64,000 nt of DNA. Origin: an uncultured Lachnospiraceae bacterium. Its GTDB lineage: Bacteria; Bacillota; Clostridia; Lachnospirales; Lachnospiraceae. The stretch covers positions 1 through 64,000 of the forward strand of contig CANPXP010000007.1 of assembly GCA_947586255.1 (NCBI GenBank), written 5' to 3'. Below are positions 1 through 9,388 of the stretch, one piece after another (within the stretch, counting starts at the first letter, position 1; each line of letters opens with the position of its first letter). Both the position numbers and the translations under genes were made by a program. The notes beneath the pieces are model-generated. The model saw only the letters and a list, made by a program, of their open reading frames with translations, was not told where the DNA came from and searched no databases.

Positions 1-42
1 GCTTATGAGGAAGTGGTGGAGGGGACGGTCTACGACGGCTGA
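1..42 (+). CDS. C-terminal end of an upstream CDS (...AYEEVVEGTVYDG*), partial
   Basis: Open frame 1 from base 1 to TGA at 40-42; too short to identify. Confidence 0.4.
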   Translation, partial: AYEEVVEGTVYDG

Positions 43-102
43 ACCACGGCTTTTCGGACGTATGCGCCGCCGGATGCCGGGTTGACAGAAACGGGGAGAA
101 AG

Positions 103-1107
103 ATGGAAACAGACAGGGAGCGGCAGACAGATATCAGATTTCAGGTCAGAGAGAGCGGGACGGCGCTTGTCTGCGGCGTCCTGGCGATCGGCGCGGCGTT
201 CTTTATTCTGCTGATGCGCCTCTTACATCCTTCCGCGGCGGGCGGCGGGGCGCTTCTGTACGCGCCGCTGGCGGTCATGTTCCTGGGCGGCGTCCTGTGC
301 TTTGCGCTGTATGGCAACAGGCGAGTGCTGGTGGAGAACATGAATATATGTTATGTAAACTGCATGCGGAAGGAAAAAAGATTCACACTGGATGAAATCG
401 GCTTTTGTAAAGTGGGAACCGGCGGTAGTGCAAATCAGATCGTGCTCTTTGATCTGTGCGGATCAAAGTTATGTAAACTCGATCTGGAGATGCGCGGCGC
501 GGCGGAGTTTTACCAGTACCTGGCGGACAATTGCGTGGAGATGGAGTACGGCGGGCGGCGCGGGGGACGGGCGGCGTCTCTGAACGGTCTGCTCGGCGCG
601 ATCGGGAGGGAGACTTCGGTGTGCGCCGAGGAGATCCGCAAGTGTACGGCGCTTTTCTATGAGGAGGCCGTGGGAATTTTTCGCGCGTGGGAGGCGCGAA
701 ACGGGCAGTTCGGGGCGTTCTGGGAGATCGGCTTTGCGGAGTATGCGGGCGGGGACATGGAGCGCAGGTGCCGCCCGTGGGAGCGGGAAAGCTCCGTGCC
801 GGAGAAGCTCACAGAGCTGCCGGAAGCCTATGAGTGTGTGCTGGAGGCATATCTGAAGCGGGAGGACGGCTACGTGGTGAACCGCCGGGGCGAGGAGGTC
901 GTTATTCTGCTGCCCTATCTGGCCCGGACCAGGTCTTATCGGATCGGGGAGGGAACGCGCATCCGCAGGACGGACGAACAGAGTCTGACGGAATGGCTGG
1001 AAGGGCGTCTTGCGGCGCTGGCCGGGGAACTGCCGCGGCACAGGTATCACACGGAGGAGCTGACGCTTCGGCACAGGCTCCGCGCATCGGCGGGCTTGCG
1101 GGAGTGA
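103..1107 (+). CDS. Hypothetical membrane protein with two N-terminal TM segments
   Basis: ORF 82..1107; ATG at 103 preceded by ggggag; hydrophobic segments LVCGVLAIGAAFFILLMRLL and LLYAPLAVMFLGGVLCFALY. Confidence 0.6.
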   Translation: METDRERQTDIRFQVRESGTALVCGVLAIGAAFFILLMRLLHPSAAGGGALLYAPLAVMFLGGVLCFALYGNRRVLVENMNICYVNCMRKEKRFTLDEIGFCKVGTGGSANQIVLFDLCGSKLCKLDLEMRGAAEFYQYLADNCVEMEYGGRRGGRAASLNGLLGAIGRETSVCAEEIRKCTALFYEEAVGIFRAWEARNGQFGAFWEIGFAEYAGGDMERRCRPWERESSVPEKLTELPEAYECVLEAYLKREDGYVVNRRGEEVVILLPYLARTRSYRIGEGTRIRRTDEQSLTEWLEGRLAALAGELPRHRYHTEELTLRHRLRASAGLRE

Positions 1108-1163
1108 GCGGGGCTATGGTATACTGTTATATATCTGTTTTATAAAACAGTCAGACGGGGGAA

Positions 1164-2054
1164 TTGTTTATGGCTCTTTTTCAGATCGGCAGCGACAGGA
1201 TCACGATACAGGTGGACAGCATGGGAGCGGAAATGAAGTCTCTCAAGGCGCTCCCCGCGGGCAGAGAGTATCTGTGGAACGCGGACCCGCGCTACTGGAA
1301 GCGGACTTCGCCGGTGCTCTTTCCGCTGGTGGGCGGCGTGAGGGACGGCGTCTATCGCGTGGACGGGAAGGAGTATCCGATGGGGCAGCACGGCTTCGCC
1401 AGAGATACGGAGTTTTGCCTGAAAAGCCAGACGGCGCACGAGATCTGGTTTGCGCTGGAGTCCGATGAAGAGACGATGCGAAGATACCCCTATCCCTTCG
1501 CGCTGGAAATCGGATATGAGCTGGCGGACAGGACGGTGATTGTCAAGTGGAGAGTCAAAAACCCTGCGAGGGAGACACTCTGGTTCTCCATCGGCGGGCA
1601 TCCCGCGTTCCTGTGCCCGATCAGGGAGGGGACGAAGCAGAGCGACTACGGCCTGCGGTTCGATACGCGGGGTGAGATCGTCGCCTCTGTCCTGGAAGGC
1701 GGGCTGGTGAGCGGCGAGCGGACAGTGTACGCGCTGCGGGACGGTGTGTTGCCCGTCACGGAACATCTCTTTGATCGGGACGCGCTGGTGATCGAGCGCG
1801 ACCAGGCGCACCGCGTCTCGCTGGTGACGCCGGAGGGCCGGGATTATCTCACGGTGGCCTTCGACGCGCCGTTATTTGGAATCTGGTCGCCGCCGCACAA
1901 AAACGCGCCCTTTATCTGCATCGAGCCGTGGTACGGCAGATGCGACAGCGCGGACTTCGCCGGGGAGTGGCGGGAGCGCGAGTGGATACAGACGCTGGGC
2001 GCGGGAGAAACCTTCGAGGCGTCCTACCGTATCACCCTCGGGGAGACGGACTGA
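1164..2054 (+). CDS. Aldose 1-epimerase family protein
   Basis: Motifs YLWNADPRYWKRTSPVLFPLVGGVRDGVYRVDGKEYPMGQHGFARD, GGHPAF, CIEPWYGR. Confidence 0.9.
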   Translation: MFMALFQIGSDRITIQVDSMGAEMKSLKALPAGREYLWNADPRYWKRTSPVLFPLVGGVRDGVYRVDGKEYPMGQHGFARDTEFCLKSQTAHEIWFALESDEETMRRYPYPFALEIGYELADRTVIVKWRVKNPARETLWFSIGGHPAFLCPIREGTKQSDYGLRFDTRGEIVASVLEGGLVSGERTVYALRDGVLPVTEHLFDRDALVIERDQAHRVSLVTPEGRDYLTVAFDAPLFGIWSPPHKNAPFICIEPWYGRCDSADFAGEWREREWIQTLGAGETFEASYRITLGETD

Positions 2055-2096
2055 GAGAAAACCGGGCATCGCAGACAGCGGGAAGGAGAGAGAAAA

Positions 2097-2795
2097 ATGG
2101 CGCCAATCGTACAGTGTATGGGCCTCACGAAAAATTATGGCAGAAAGACCGCGCTCAATCAGGTCTGTCTGAATCTGGAGCGCGGCAGGATCATCGGGCT
2201 GCTCGGCCCCAACGGGAGCGGCAAGACGACGCTCATCAAGATTATGAACGGTCTGCTGCAGCCCACGGCGGGGGAGATCCTGATCGGCGGGGTAAAGCCC
2301 GGCGTGGAGACGAAGGCTCACATCTCCTATCTGCCGGAGCGCACCTATCTGCAGCCGCACATGAAGGTCATGGAGATTGTGGAGTACTTTCAGGATTTCT
2401 ATCCCGACTTTCAGGCGGAGAGGGCTTACGACATGCTGGCGCGTCTGCAGATCCAGCCCTATGAGCGGCTGAAGAATCTGTCCAAGGGCACCAAGGAGAA
2501 GGTGCAGCTGATCCTCGTGATGAGCAGAGATGCCGATCTGTATGTGCTGGACGAGCCCATCGCGGGCGTCGATCCGGCGTCGCGCGATTATATCCTGCAC
2601 ACGATCGTGGCAAACTATAACCGGAATGCGACGATTCTGCTCTCCACCCATCTGATCGCGGATGTGGAGAATATTCTGGACGAGGTCGTGTTCATCCGGC
2701 AGGGCAGCATTCTCCTGCAGGCCGGTGCGGAGCAGATCAGGCGCAACGAGGGCAAGTCCGTGGATCGCTTTTTCAGGGAGGTGTTCGCATGTTAG
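2097..2795 (+). CDS. ABC transporter ATP-binding protein
   Basis: Walker A GPNGSGKTT, signature-like NLSKGTKEK, Walker B DLYVLDEPIAGVD. Confidence 0.95.
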   Translation: MAPIVQCMGLTKNYGRKTALNQVCLNLERGRIIGLLGPNGSGKTTLIKIMNGLLQPTAGEILIGGVKPGVETKAHISYLPERTYLQPHMKVMEIVEYFQDFYPDFQAERAYDMLARLQIQPYERLKNLSKGTKEKVQLILVMSRDADLYVLDEPIAGVDPASRDYILHTIVANYNRNATILLSTHLIADVENILDEVVFIRQGSILLQAGAEQIRRNEGKSVDRFFREVFAC

Positions 2796-3604
2796 GGAAA
2801 TTGATGAAATACGAGTGGAAGGCGAGCTGGAAGCTGCTCCTGCCGGCGAATCTGGTGATCGTGTGTCTCTCGGTCATGACGTGGATCGCAAATGACGTTG
2901 CAGAGAAGTCTCTTTTCTCGGAAGACAGATTGGACGGATTGATGAGCGGGATTTTTATACTCATAATGATGCTGTCCTATGCGCTCAGCGTTATCACGGT
3001 GTTCCTGGGCGGCACGATCTATCTGATCTACCGTTTCTACACCTCCACCTACGGGGATCAGGGTTATCTGCTGCACACGCTGCCGGTGGACAAGCATCAC
3101 ATTATCGTGGCGAAGGCGCTGGCCAGCGCGCTCTGGATCCTGGTGATGACGCTGGTCATCTACATGTCCGCCTGGCTGGTTTGCGGAGGGGATACGAAGG
3201 ATTTCTTCAGCGAATTCTTTGGCGGTCACTGGTATCTGCCGATTTATGTGGTCGGGGAAGAACTCAACGTATTTACGGCGATCATGGCGATAGTCACGGC
3301 GGTGGCGGGTATCTTTGCAAAGATATTGCAGGTGGCGGCGAGCGCCTCTCTGGGGCAGCTTTCGGCGAACCACAAGGTGATGGCGTCCTTCGGCTTCTAC
3401 ATTGCCTTCCGCGCGCTGCGGAGTATGCTGGAGGGCATGATCAGCGTGCTGATCATCATGTTTGCAGACGGCGGCGAGGGTATACTGAACGGCTTCACAT
3501 GGCGTTATACCTGGGAACCCGCGCTGCTCATGAATCTGCTCTATACGGCCGGCTTCTATCTGATCACCTGGCATACGATGGAGCACAGGCTGAATCTGGA
3601 CTGA
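2789..3604 (+). CDS. ABC transporter permease partner
   Basis: Overlaps the ATPase gene by 7 nt; multiple TM segments. Confidence 0.85.
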   Translation: MLGKLMKYEWKASWKLLLPANLVIVCLSVMTWIANDVAEKSLFSEDRLDGLMSGIFILIMMLSYALSVITVFLGGTIYLIYRFYTSTYGDQGYLLHTLPVDKHHIIVAKALASALWILVMTLVIYMSAWLVCGGDTKDFFSEFFGGHWYLPIYVVGEELNVFTAIMAIVTAVAGIFAKILQVAASASLGQLSANHKVMASFGFYIAFRALRSMLEGMISVLIIMFADGGEGILNGFTWRYTWEPALLMNLLYTAGFYLITWHTMEHRLNLD

Positions 3605-3707
3605 CGCCGCCTTGACAGATCGGCGCAAAAGAGAGAAAATAATAAGTTGTGCGGTGCGGGCGGACGCGCCGCCGGGAATGGAAACAGAGAAAGGCTGGTG
3701 TTTTGCA

Positions 3708-4898
3708 ATGACAAAGATTGATATTGTGTCCGGTTTTTTGGGCGCCGGCAAGACGACGCTGATCAAGAAGCTGCTGAAGGAGGCGCTCGCCGATACCAAG
3801 GTGGTGCTGATCGAGAATGAATTCGGAGAGATCGGCATTGACGGCGGCTTCTTAAAGGAGGCGGGCATCGAGATCAAGGAGATGAATTCCGGTTGTATCT
3901 GCTGCTCTCTGGTGGGCGATTTCGGGACTTCTCTCAGGGAAGTGCTGGACACCTATACGCCGGAGCGCATTCTGATCGAGCCCTCGGGCGTGGGCAAGCT
4001 GTCCGACGTCATGAAGGCGGTGCAGGAGGCGATGGCGGACAGGGACGTGGAACTGAACAGCGCCGTGGCTGTTGTGGACGCCTGCAAGTGCAAAATGTAC
4101 ATTAAGAACTTCGGCGAATTCTTTGTCAACCAGATCGAGCACGCCGGGACGATTGTCCTTAGCAGGACGGATAAACTGAACGAGGAGAAGCTGGAAACCT
4201 GCGTGGAGATGATCCGCGAGCACAACACGAAGGCGACGATCATCACGACGCCGTGGGACGCGTTGGACGGCAGGGATATTCTGGAGACGATCGAGGGGGC
4301 GAAGGATCTGGAGGCCGAGCTGATGCGCGAGGTGATGGCGCACCATGACGAGCATGAGCACCATCACGAGCACGGGGAGGACTGCACCTGCGGCGGCCAC
4401 GATCATGATCATGAGGAGCATGATCATCACGATCATGACCACGATGACCACGACCATCACGATCACGACCACGACGGTCATGAACATCACCACGATCACG
4501 ACTATGACGGCCATGACCATCACGACCATGAGCATGATCATCACGATCACGATCATGATGGCCATGAGCATCACCATCACGATCACGATGAGCACGGACA
4601 TCACCACCATCATCACGACGCGGACGAGATCTTCACCAGCTGGGGCATGGAGACGCCGGCCGCGTACACGAAAGAGGAGATTGCGCATATTCTTGAGGAG
4701 CTGGACCACGAGGAGGAATACGGACTCGTCCTGCGCGCGAAGGGTATGGTGCCTGCCTCTGACGGCGGCTGGATCTATTTCGACTATGTGCCCGAGGAGA
4801 GCAATGTCAGGGACGGCAAGCCGGATGTGACCGGCAAGTTCTGCGTGATCGGCTCCAAGCTCAGGGAAGATAAGCTGGCAGAACTGTTTCGGAAGTAA
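3708..4898 (+). CDS. CobW/G3E-family GTPase with long His/Asp-rich metal-binding-type insert
   Basis: VSGFLGAGKTTLIKKLL P-loop, CICCSLVGDF (CxCC) motif, EPSGVGKLSD; His-rich tract encoded ~4340-4621. Confidence 0.93.
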   Translation: MTKIDIVSGFLGAGKTTLIKKLLKEALADTKVVLIENEFGEIGIDGGFLKEAGIEIKEMNSGCICCSLVGDFGTSLREVLDTYTPERILIEPSGVGKLSDVMKAVQEAMADRDVELNSAVAVVDACKCKMYIKNFGEFFVNQIEHAGTIVLSRTDKLNEEKLETCVEMIREHNTKATIITTPWDALDGRDILETIEGAKDLEAELMREVMAHHDEHEHHHEHGEDCTCGGHDHDHEEHDHHDHDHDDHDHHDHDHDGHEHHHDHDYDGHDHHDHEHDHHDHDHDGHEHHHHDHDEHGHHHHHHDADEIFTSWGMETPAAYTKEEIAHILEELDHEEEYGLVLRAKGMVPASDGGWIYFDYVPEESNVRDGKPDVTGKFCVIGSKLREDKLAELFRK

Positions 4899-4934
4899 GA
4901 CGGATTGGATATTACGGAAAGGTGCGGATGTGTT

Positions 4935-5864
4935 ATGAAACCGGTCTATGTGATCAACGGTTTTCTGGAGAGCGGCAAGACGGAATTTATCACCTATACG
5001 CTGGCGCAGCCCTATTTTCAGATCAGGGGCAAAACGCTGCTGCTCTTGTGCGAGGAGGGCGAGGTCGAGTATGACGCCGCGCTCTTAAAGCAGAGCAGGA
5101 CGGTGATGGAACTGATCGAGGACGAGGCGGATTTTCAGCCGGCGAAGCTGATCGAGCTGGAGAAGAAGCACAGGCCGGAGAGAATCATTATTGAGTACAA
5201 CGGCATGTGGAACTATAAGGAGATGAAGCTGCCCTGGCACTGGAAGATCGAGCAGCAGATCACGACGATAGACGCCTCCACCTTCCCCATGTACTACACC
5301 AACATGAAATCGCTTCTGGCAGAGCAGATCCGCGCCTCGGAGCTGATCATCTTTAACCGCTGCGACGGCGTGGAGGATCTGAGCACTTACAAACGCAATA
5401 TCAAGGCGATCAACCAGAAGGCGGAGATCGTGTTCGAGGACTCCAACGGTGAGATCAACGAGATCATGGAGGACGATCTGCCCTATGATTTAAAAGCAGA
5501 TGTTATTGAATTGGACAACAACGGCTACGGCATCTGGTATCTGGATTCGCTGGATCACCTGGAGCGCTACGAGGGCAAGACGGTGGAATTCAAGGCGATG
5601 GTCCTGAAGCCGAAGGATTTTCCTAAGGGATACTTCGTGCCGGGCAGGACGGCGATGACCTGCTGCGCGGAGGATATGGCTTTCCTGGGTTTCGCCTGCG
5701 AGTACGACGGAGCCGACCGGCTGTCGGATCAGCAGTGGGTCAAGGTGCGGGCGAAGGTCGCGAAGGAATACTTTGCGGATTATCAGGGCGAGGGTCCGGT
5801 TCTTCACGCCGTCAGCGTGGAGCAGACCAAAGCGCCGAAGGAGACGGTGATCAGCTTCACCTGA
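4935..5864 (+). CDS. Second CobW/G3E-like GTPase, paralog adjacent to the His-rich one
   Basis: MKPVYVINGFLESGKTEFI P-loop; IIEYNGMWN; IIFNRCDGV; lacks the His tract. Confidence 0.85.
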   Translation: MKPVYVINGFLESGKTEFITYTLAQPYFQIRGKTLLLLCEEGEVEYDAALLKQSRTVMELIEDEADFQPAKLIELEKKHRPERIIIEYNGMWNYKEMKLPWHWKIEQQITTIDASTFPMYYTNMKSLLAEQIRASELIIFNRCDGVEDLSTYKRNIKAINQKAEIVFEDSNGEINEIMEDDLPYDLKADVIELDNNGYGIWYLDSLDHLERYEGKTVEFKAMVLKPKDFPKGYFVPGRTAMTCCAEDMAFLGFACEYDGADRLSDQQWVKVRAKVAKEYFADYQGEGPVLHAVSVEQTKAPKETVISFT

Positions 5865-5895
5865 ATACAGACAGAGAAGATCGGAGAGTAAGGCG

Positions 5896-6807
5896 ATGTT
5901 TCACTATCAGGCAGTGCAATGGCTGTTTATTTTCTACACATACTGTTTTCTGGGCTGGTGTTTCGAGTCGGCCTATGTATCGCTCAAATCAAAGAAGTGG
6001 ATCAACAGGGGCTTTATGCGAGGTCCCTTTCTGCCGCTGTACGGCAGCGGCGCGACGATGATGCTCGTCGTCTCCATGCCGTTTGCGGACAATATTGTGC
6101 TCACCTATCTGGCAGGCTGTGTCGGCGCGACGGCCCTCGAATACGTAACAGGTGTTACGATGGAGGCGCTGTTCAAGGTGCGCTACTGGGATTACTCGAA
6201 GAAACCTTTTAATTTTCAGGGGCAGATCTGTCTGGGTTCGACGCTCGCCTGGGGATTTTTTACGGTGCTTATGACGAGGGTGCTGCACTATCCGATCGAC
6301 CGCTTTGTGTGCTGGATACCGGCGCGGCCCCTGTATTATATCACGGCGTTTCTGACGGTCTATATCGTGATAGACTTTACGCTGTCGTTCAAGGCGGCTC
6401 TGGACCTGCGCGATATTCTGGTGAAGCTGCAGAAGGCCAGGGAAGAGATGGAGCGTATGCAGCGCAGGCTGGATGTGCTGATCGCGTTCAACACGGAGGA
6501 AAAAGAGCAGAAGAAGCTGGAGAGAGAACTCAGTCTGGCGGAGCTCAGCGAGGGAATCAGGCAGCGCTTCGCCGGCCTGAAGGAGTCGATCCGCTTAAAG
6601 CCCTCGGCGTACGGCGATGCGGTGCGGGAGGAGATCGCGGAACTGCGCGGCAGATTCAGCAGCTATCCCGATTCGCAGGACAACTACAGAGGTATGCTGG
6701 ATTTCTACAAGCGCGATATGATCCGCAACAATCCGATGATGGTTTCCGGCAGATTCCGGGAAGCGCTGGATGAGTTAAAGAATATCGCCAACGGAAAAAA
6801 GAACTGA
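5896..6807 (+). CDS. CmpB-type putative ABC-transporter membrane protein (PF06541-like)
   Basis: FYTYCFLGWCFESAYVSLKSKKWINRGFMRGPFLPLYGSGA is characteristic of this family. Confidence 0.8.
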   Translation: MFHYQAVQWLFIFYTYCFLGWCFESAYVSLKSKKWINRGFMRGPFLPLYGSGATMMLVVSMPFADNIVLTYLAGCVGATALEYVTGVTMEALFKVRYWDYSKKPFNFQGQICLGSTLAWGFFTVLMTRVLHYPIDRFVCWIPARPLYYITAFLTVYIVIDFTLSFKAALDLRDILVKLQKAREEMERMQRRLDVLIAFNTEEKEQKKLERELSLAELSEGIRQRFAGLKESIRLKPSAYGDAVREEIAELRGRFSSYPDSQDNYRGMLDFYKRDMIRNNPMMVSGRFREALDELKNIANGKKN

Positions 6808-7632
6808 TCAGTTGGCGCTGCTGCCGGCGCGGAAGGAGTCTAACGGCGCGAGAAGACGGGTTTCCATCAGTTCGAGATTTCTCGCCTTGCGGCGCAGAAA
6901 AGCCGTCGCCCTGTTATAGAACCAGAAAGAATACACGAGGATTTTATTGGCGCGGCCAAGCTTAGCCTTGGTCGTGTGTTCATAGTGAGCGCCGCCGGCC
7001 ACGGTCGGTTTGCCCGCATGGACATAGTTGATCAGATCCGTCTCGTCGGCGATATCCTCCTGCAGGATCGTGTAGCCGAAGCCCGCGCTGTCCGGCTTGT
7101 GGGAGTCGCTGCCGCCGAAGCAGGGCAGGTGGAACTCCTCCGCGATCCGCATGGCGCGCAGGTTGGAGTCGGCGTCCTCGCAGGCGTTGTAGCCCTCGAT
7201 AAAATCAAATTTCTTATAGATATTTCTGCAGATGTTCCCGGATTTTTTCTCCCGCAGCGTGTCGCGGATGCTTAAGAATTTCTCGCCGCAGGGGTGCGCG
7301 GGACCGATGATGCCGCCGAAATAGTGAACGATCTCGATCAGCAGTGCGACAGGGAGCCCCCGCAGCTCCAAGATGGGGAGCTTCACGCCGGCGGGCATGA
7401 CGATCAGCATATGTCCGGCGTCGATGGTGTCGTACTCGATTCCCTTCAGAACGACGAAATTTGCTGGCTTCTCAGGTAGCTTCTGGTAATAGCGGTACGC
7501 CTTGTAGGAGTCGTGATCCGTGATCAGCATACCGTCATAGCCTTTCCGCTTCAGAAGTTCTATATTTTCCAGCAAATCGATCTTGCCGTCGGGAGAGCCC
7601 TCCCTTGTGTGGCAGTGCATGTCCAGCTTCAT
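6808..7632 (-). CDS. PHP-domain metal-dependent phosphoesterase
   Basis: MKLDMHCHTREGSPDGK, LITDHDS, GSDSHKP motifs. Confidence 0.88.
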   Translation of the reverse strand: MKLDMHCHTREGSPDGKIDLLENIELLKRKGYDGMLITDHDSYKAYRYYQKLPEKPANFVVLKGIEYDTIDAGHMLIVMPAGVKLPILELRGLPVALLIEIVHYFGGIIGPAHPCGEKFLSIRDTLREKKSGNICRNIYKKFDFIEGYNACEDADSNLRAMRIAEEFHLPCFGGSDSHKPDSAGFGYTILQEDIADETDLINYVHAGKPTVAGGAHYEHTTKAKLGRANKILVYSFWFYNRATAFLRRKARNLELMETRLLAPLDSFRAGSSAN

Positions 7633-7819
7633 GTATTCACCCCGGTCGTTTCTGTTCTCTGCGGCCGCAGTGCGGACAGAGATACGCTAGAAGTATTCTA
7701 ACCTTTTTGCGGGGAAATTGCCAGAGGTTTTTTGAGATTTTTCGATAAAAGAGAGGGAAGGATGCTGGCAGAAATGGTTTTTCGAGGAAACAGGGGAAGA
7801 TTTTTGCATAAATTAAGTA

Positions 7820-7848
7820 TTGACAATTCCGCGAAGATGGATTATGTT
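7820..7848 (+). promoter_or_regulatory. Sigma-A-type promoter for the T-box leader
   Basis: TTGACA (7820-7825), 17-nt spacer, TATGTT (7843-7848). Confidence 0.6.
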
Positions 7849-7877
7849 ATAGAAAATAAAAATTTTGTGCAAACCTG

Positions 7878-8140
7878 TGAGAAAGAGTAGTAGGGACAGG
7901 GAAACTGCCACAGAGAGCCGCGGATGGTGGGAAGCGGCGCAGCGACTGTTTTGAATGGACTTTCGAGGCCGGCCTGAAATGACAGTAGGAGCCGGCGGGA
8001 TCCGCGCCCGTTATCCATGCGGCATATATGCAGGTATATGAAGCGAGGTGGGCAGCATCCTACGATGCGCCAAGTTGAGTGGCACCGCGATGATAACATT
8101 TGTTTATTACCGTCTCAGATAAAATCTGGGGCGGTTTTTA
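7878..8140 (+). promoter_or_regulatory. T-box leader, predicted tRNA-Trp specific
   Basis: Stem I pairing GAAAG(7881-7885)/CTTTC(7960-7964); specifier TGG 7956-7958 in context GAATGGA; T-box core GTGGCACCGCG at 8079-8089; followed by an intrinsic terminator. Confidence 0.88.
8109..8139 (+). terminator. T-box-controlled intrinsic terminator
   Basis: ACCGTCTCAGAT aaa ATCTGGGGCGGT TTTT (G-U pairs allowed). Confidence 0.8.
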
Positions 8141-8212
8141 TGTGCGGGAAAAAGCCCGCGCATAAATCAATAAAAGCATACGGAGCGTCATGCTCCGGAA
8201 GGAGGAGTTATT

Positions 8213-9358
8213 ATGAAAAAGAAAACAGCAGCATTATTCATGACAGCCGTTATGACGGCGGCGCTTGTCGGGTGCGGCGGCGCGGGCGCGCAGGAGAGCG
8301 CAGACGCGCCGCAGGAGAGCGATGCGGCAGCGCAGGACGGCGCGGAGGCGGCTGACGGCGCCGACGCCGGAACGGCCGACGCGGACGCCCAGGAGAGCGC
8401 GGAGCCGGCGGAGGACGCAGCGGGCGCATCCTACAAGGTAGGTATCGTGCAGTATGTGGACGACGCTTCCCTGAACCAGATCGAGGCGGCCATCGAGGCG
8501 GAGCTGGACGCGAAGGCGGCGGAGCTGGGCGTCACCTTCGACTATGCGGACTATGTGTACAACGGGCAGGCGGACGCAACGGTCTTAAACCAGATCGCGA
8601 CGGAGCTTGTCGCTTCCGAGGTTGACGTGATCGTGCCGATCGCGACTCCGGTGGCGATGATCATGCAGAACGCTACGGCGGACAATCAGATTCCCGTCGT
8701 ATTCTCCGCGGTATCGGATCCCGTGGGCGCGGGTCTGGCAGAGAGCATGGAAGCGCCCGGTTCCAACATTACCGGTACTTCCGACGCGCTGGACACGGAG
8801 GCGATCATGGACCTGATGTTTGCGGCGAATCCCGATATCAAGAAGGTCGGTCTGCTCTACAGCAAGAGCGAGGATTCCTCCACACAGCCCGTCAAGGACG
8901 CCACGGCATACTGCGAGGCGAAGGGCGTGGTAGTGGAAGAGAAGACGGGAACGACCAACGATGAGGTCACTCTGGCGGCCGACGCGCTGATCGCGGACGG
9001 CTGCGACGCCGTCTTTACCCCTACGGACAACACGGTCATGACGGCGGAGCTGGCGATCTATGAGAAATTCATCGACGCGGGCATCCCGCACTACTGCGGC
9101 GCGGATTCCTTCGCGCTGAACGGCGCTTTCCTCGGTTACGGCGTCAACTATGAGGAGCTGGGAACGGCGACGGCCGATATGGTAGTCGATATTCTTGTGA
9201 ACGGGGCGGATCCGGCGACCACGCCTGTCGTGACGCTGGACAACGGTATCGCGACGGTGAACACCGAGACGGCCGAGGCGCTTGGCCTGGACTACAGTAT
9301 GTTCTCCGGTATGTGCGAGGAGCTGAAGGAGATCACGACGGCCAAGGAGTTCGAGTAA
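8213..9358 (+). CDS. trpX: ABC transporter substrate-binding lipoprotein, TrpX-like
   Basis: Lipobox-like LVGCGG; KVGIVQYVDDASLNQIEAAIEAEL; ABC_sub_bind features (FSAVSDPVGAGL); downstream of Trp T-box. Confidence 0.85.
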   Translation: MKKKTAALFMTAVMTAALVGCGGAGAQESADAPQESDAAAQDGAEAADGADAGTADADAQESAEPAEDAAGASYKVGIVQYVDDASLNQIEAAIEAELDAKAAELGVTFDYADYVYNGQADATVLNQIATELVASEVDVIVPIATPVAMIMQNATADNQIPVVFSAVSDPVGAGLAESMEAPGSNITGTSDALDTEAIMDLMFAANPDIKKVGLLYSKSEDSSTQPVKDATAYCEAKGVVVEEKTGTTNDEVTLAADALIADGCDAVFTPTDNTVMTAELAIYEKFIDAGIPHYCGADSFALNGAFLGYGVNYEELGTATADMVVDILVNGADPATTPVVTLDNGIATVNTETAEALGLDYSMFSGMCEELKEITTAKEFE

Positions 9359-9388
9359 GAGAGCGCCGAGGCGGACGGAGAGGTTTGT

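Noticed and set aside
3852-4709. Minus-strand and alternate-frame ORFs over the His-rich tract
   Set aside because: Low-complexity shadow translations (poly-Val/Ile/Met, poly-Thr/Ile) of the CAY/GAY repeat in the real CobW-type gene.
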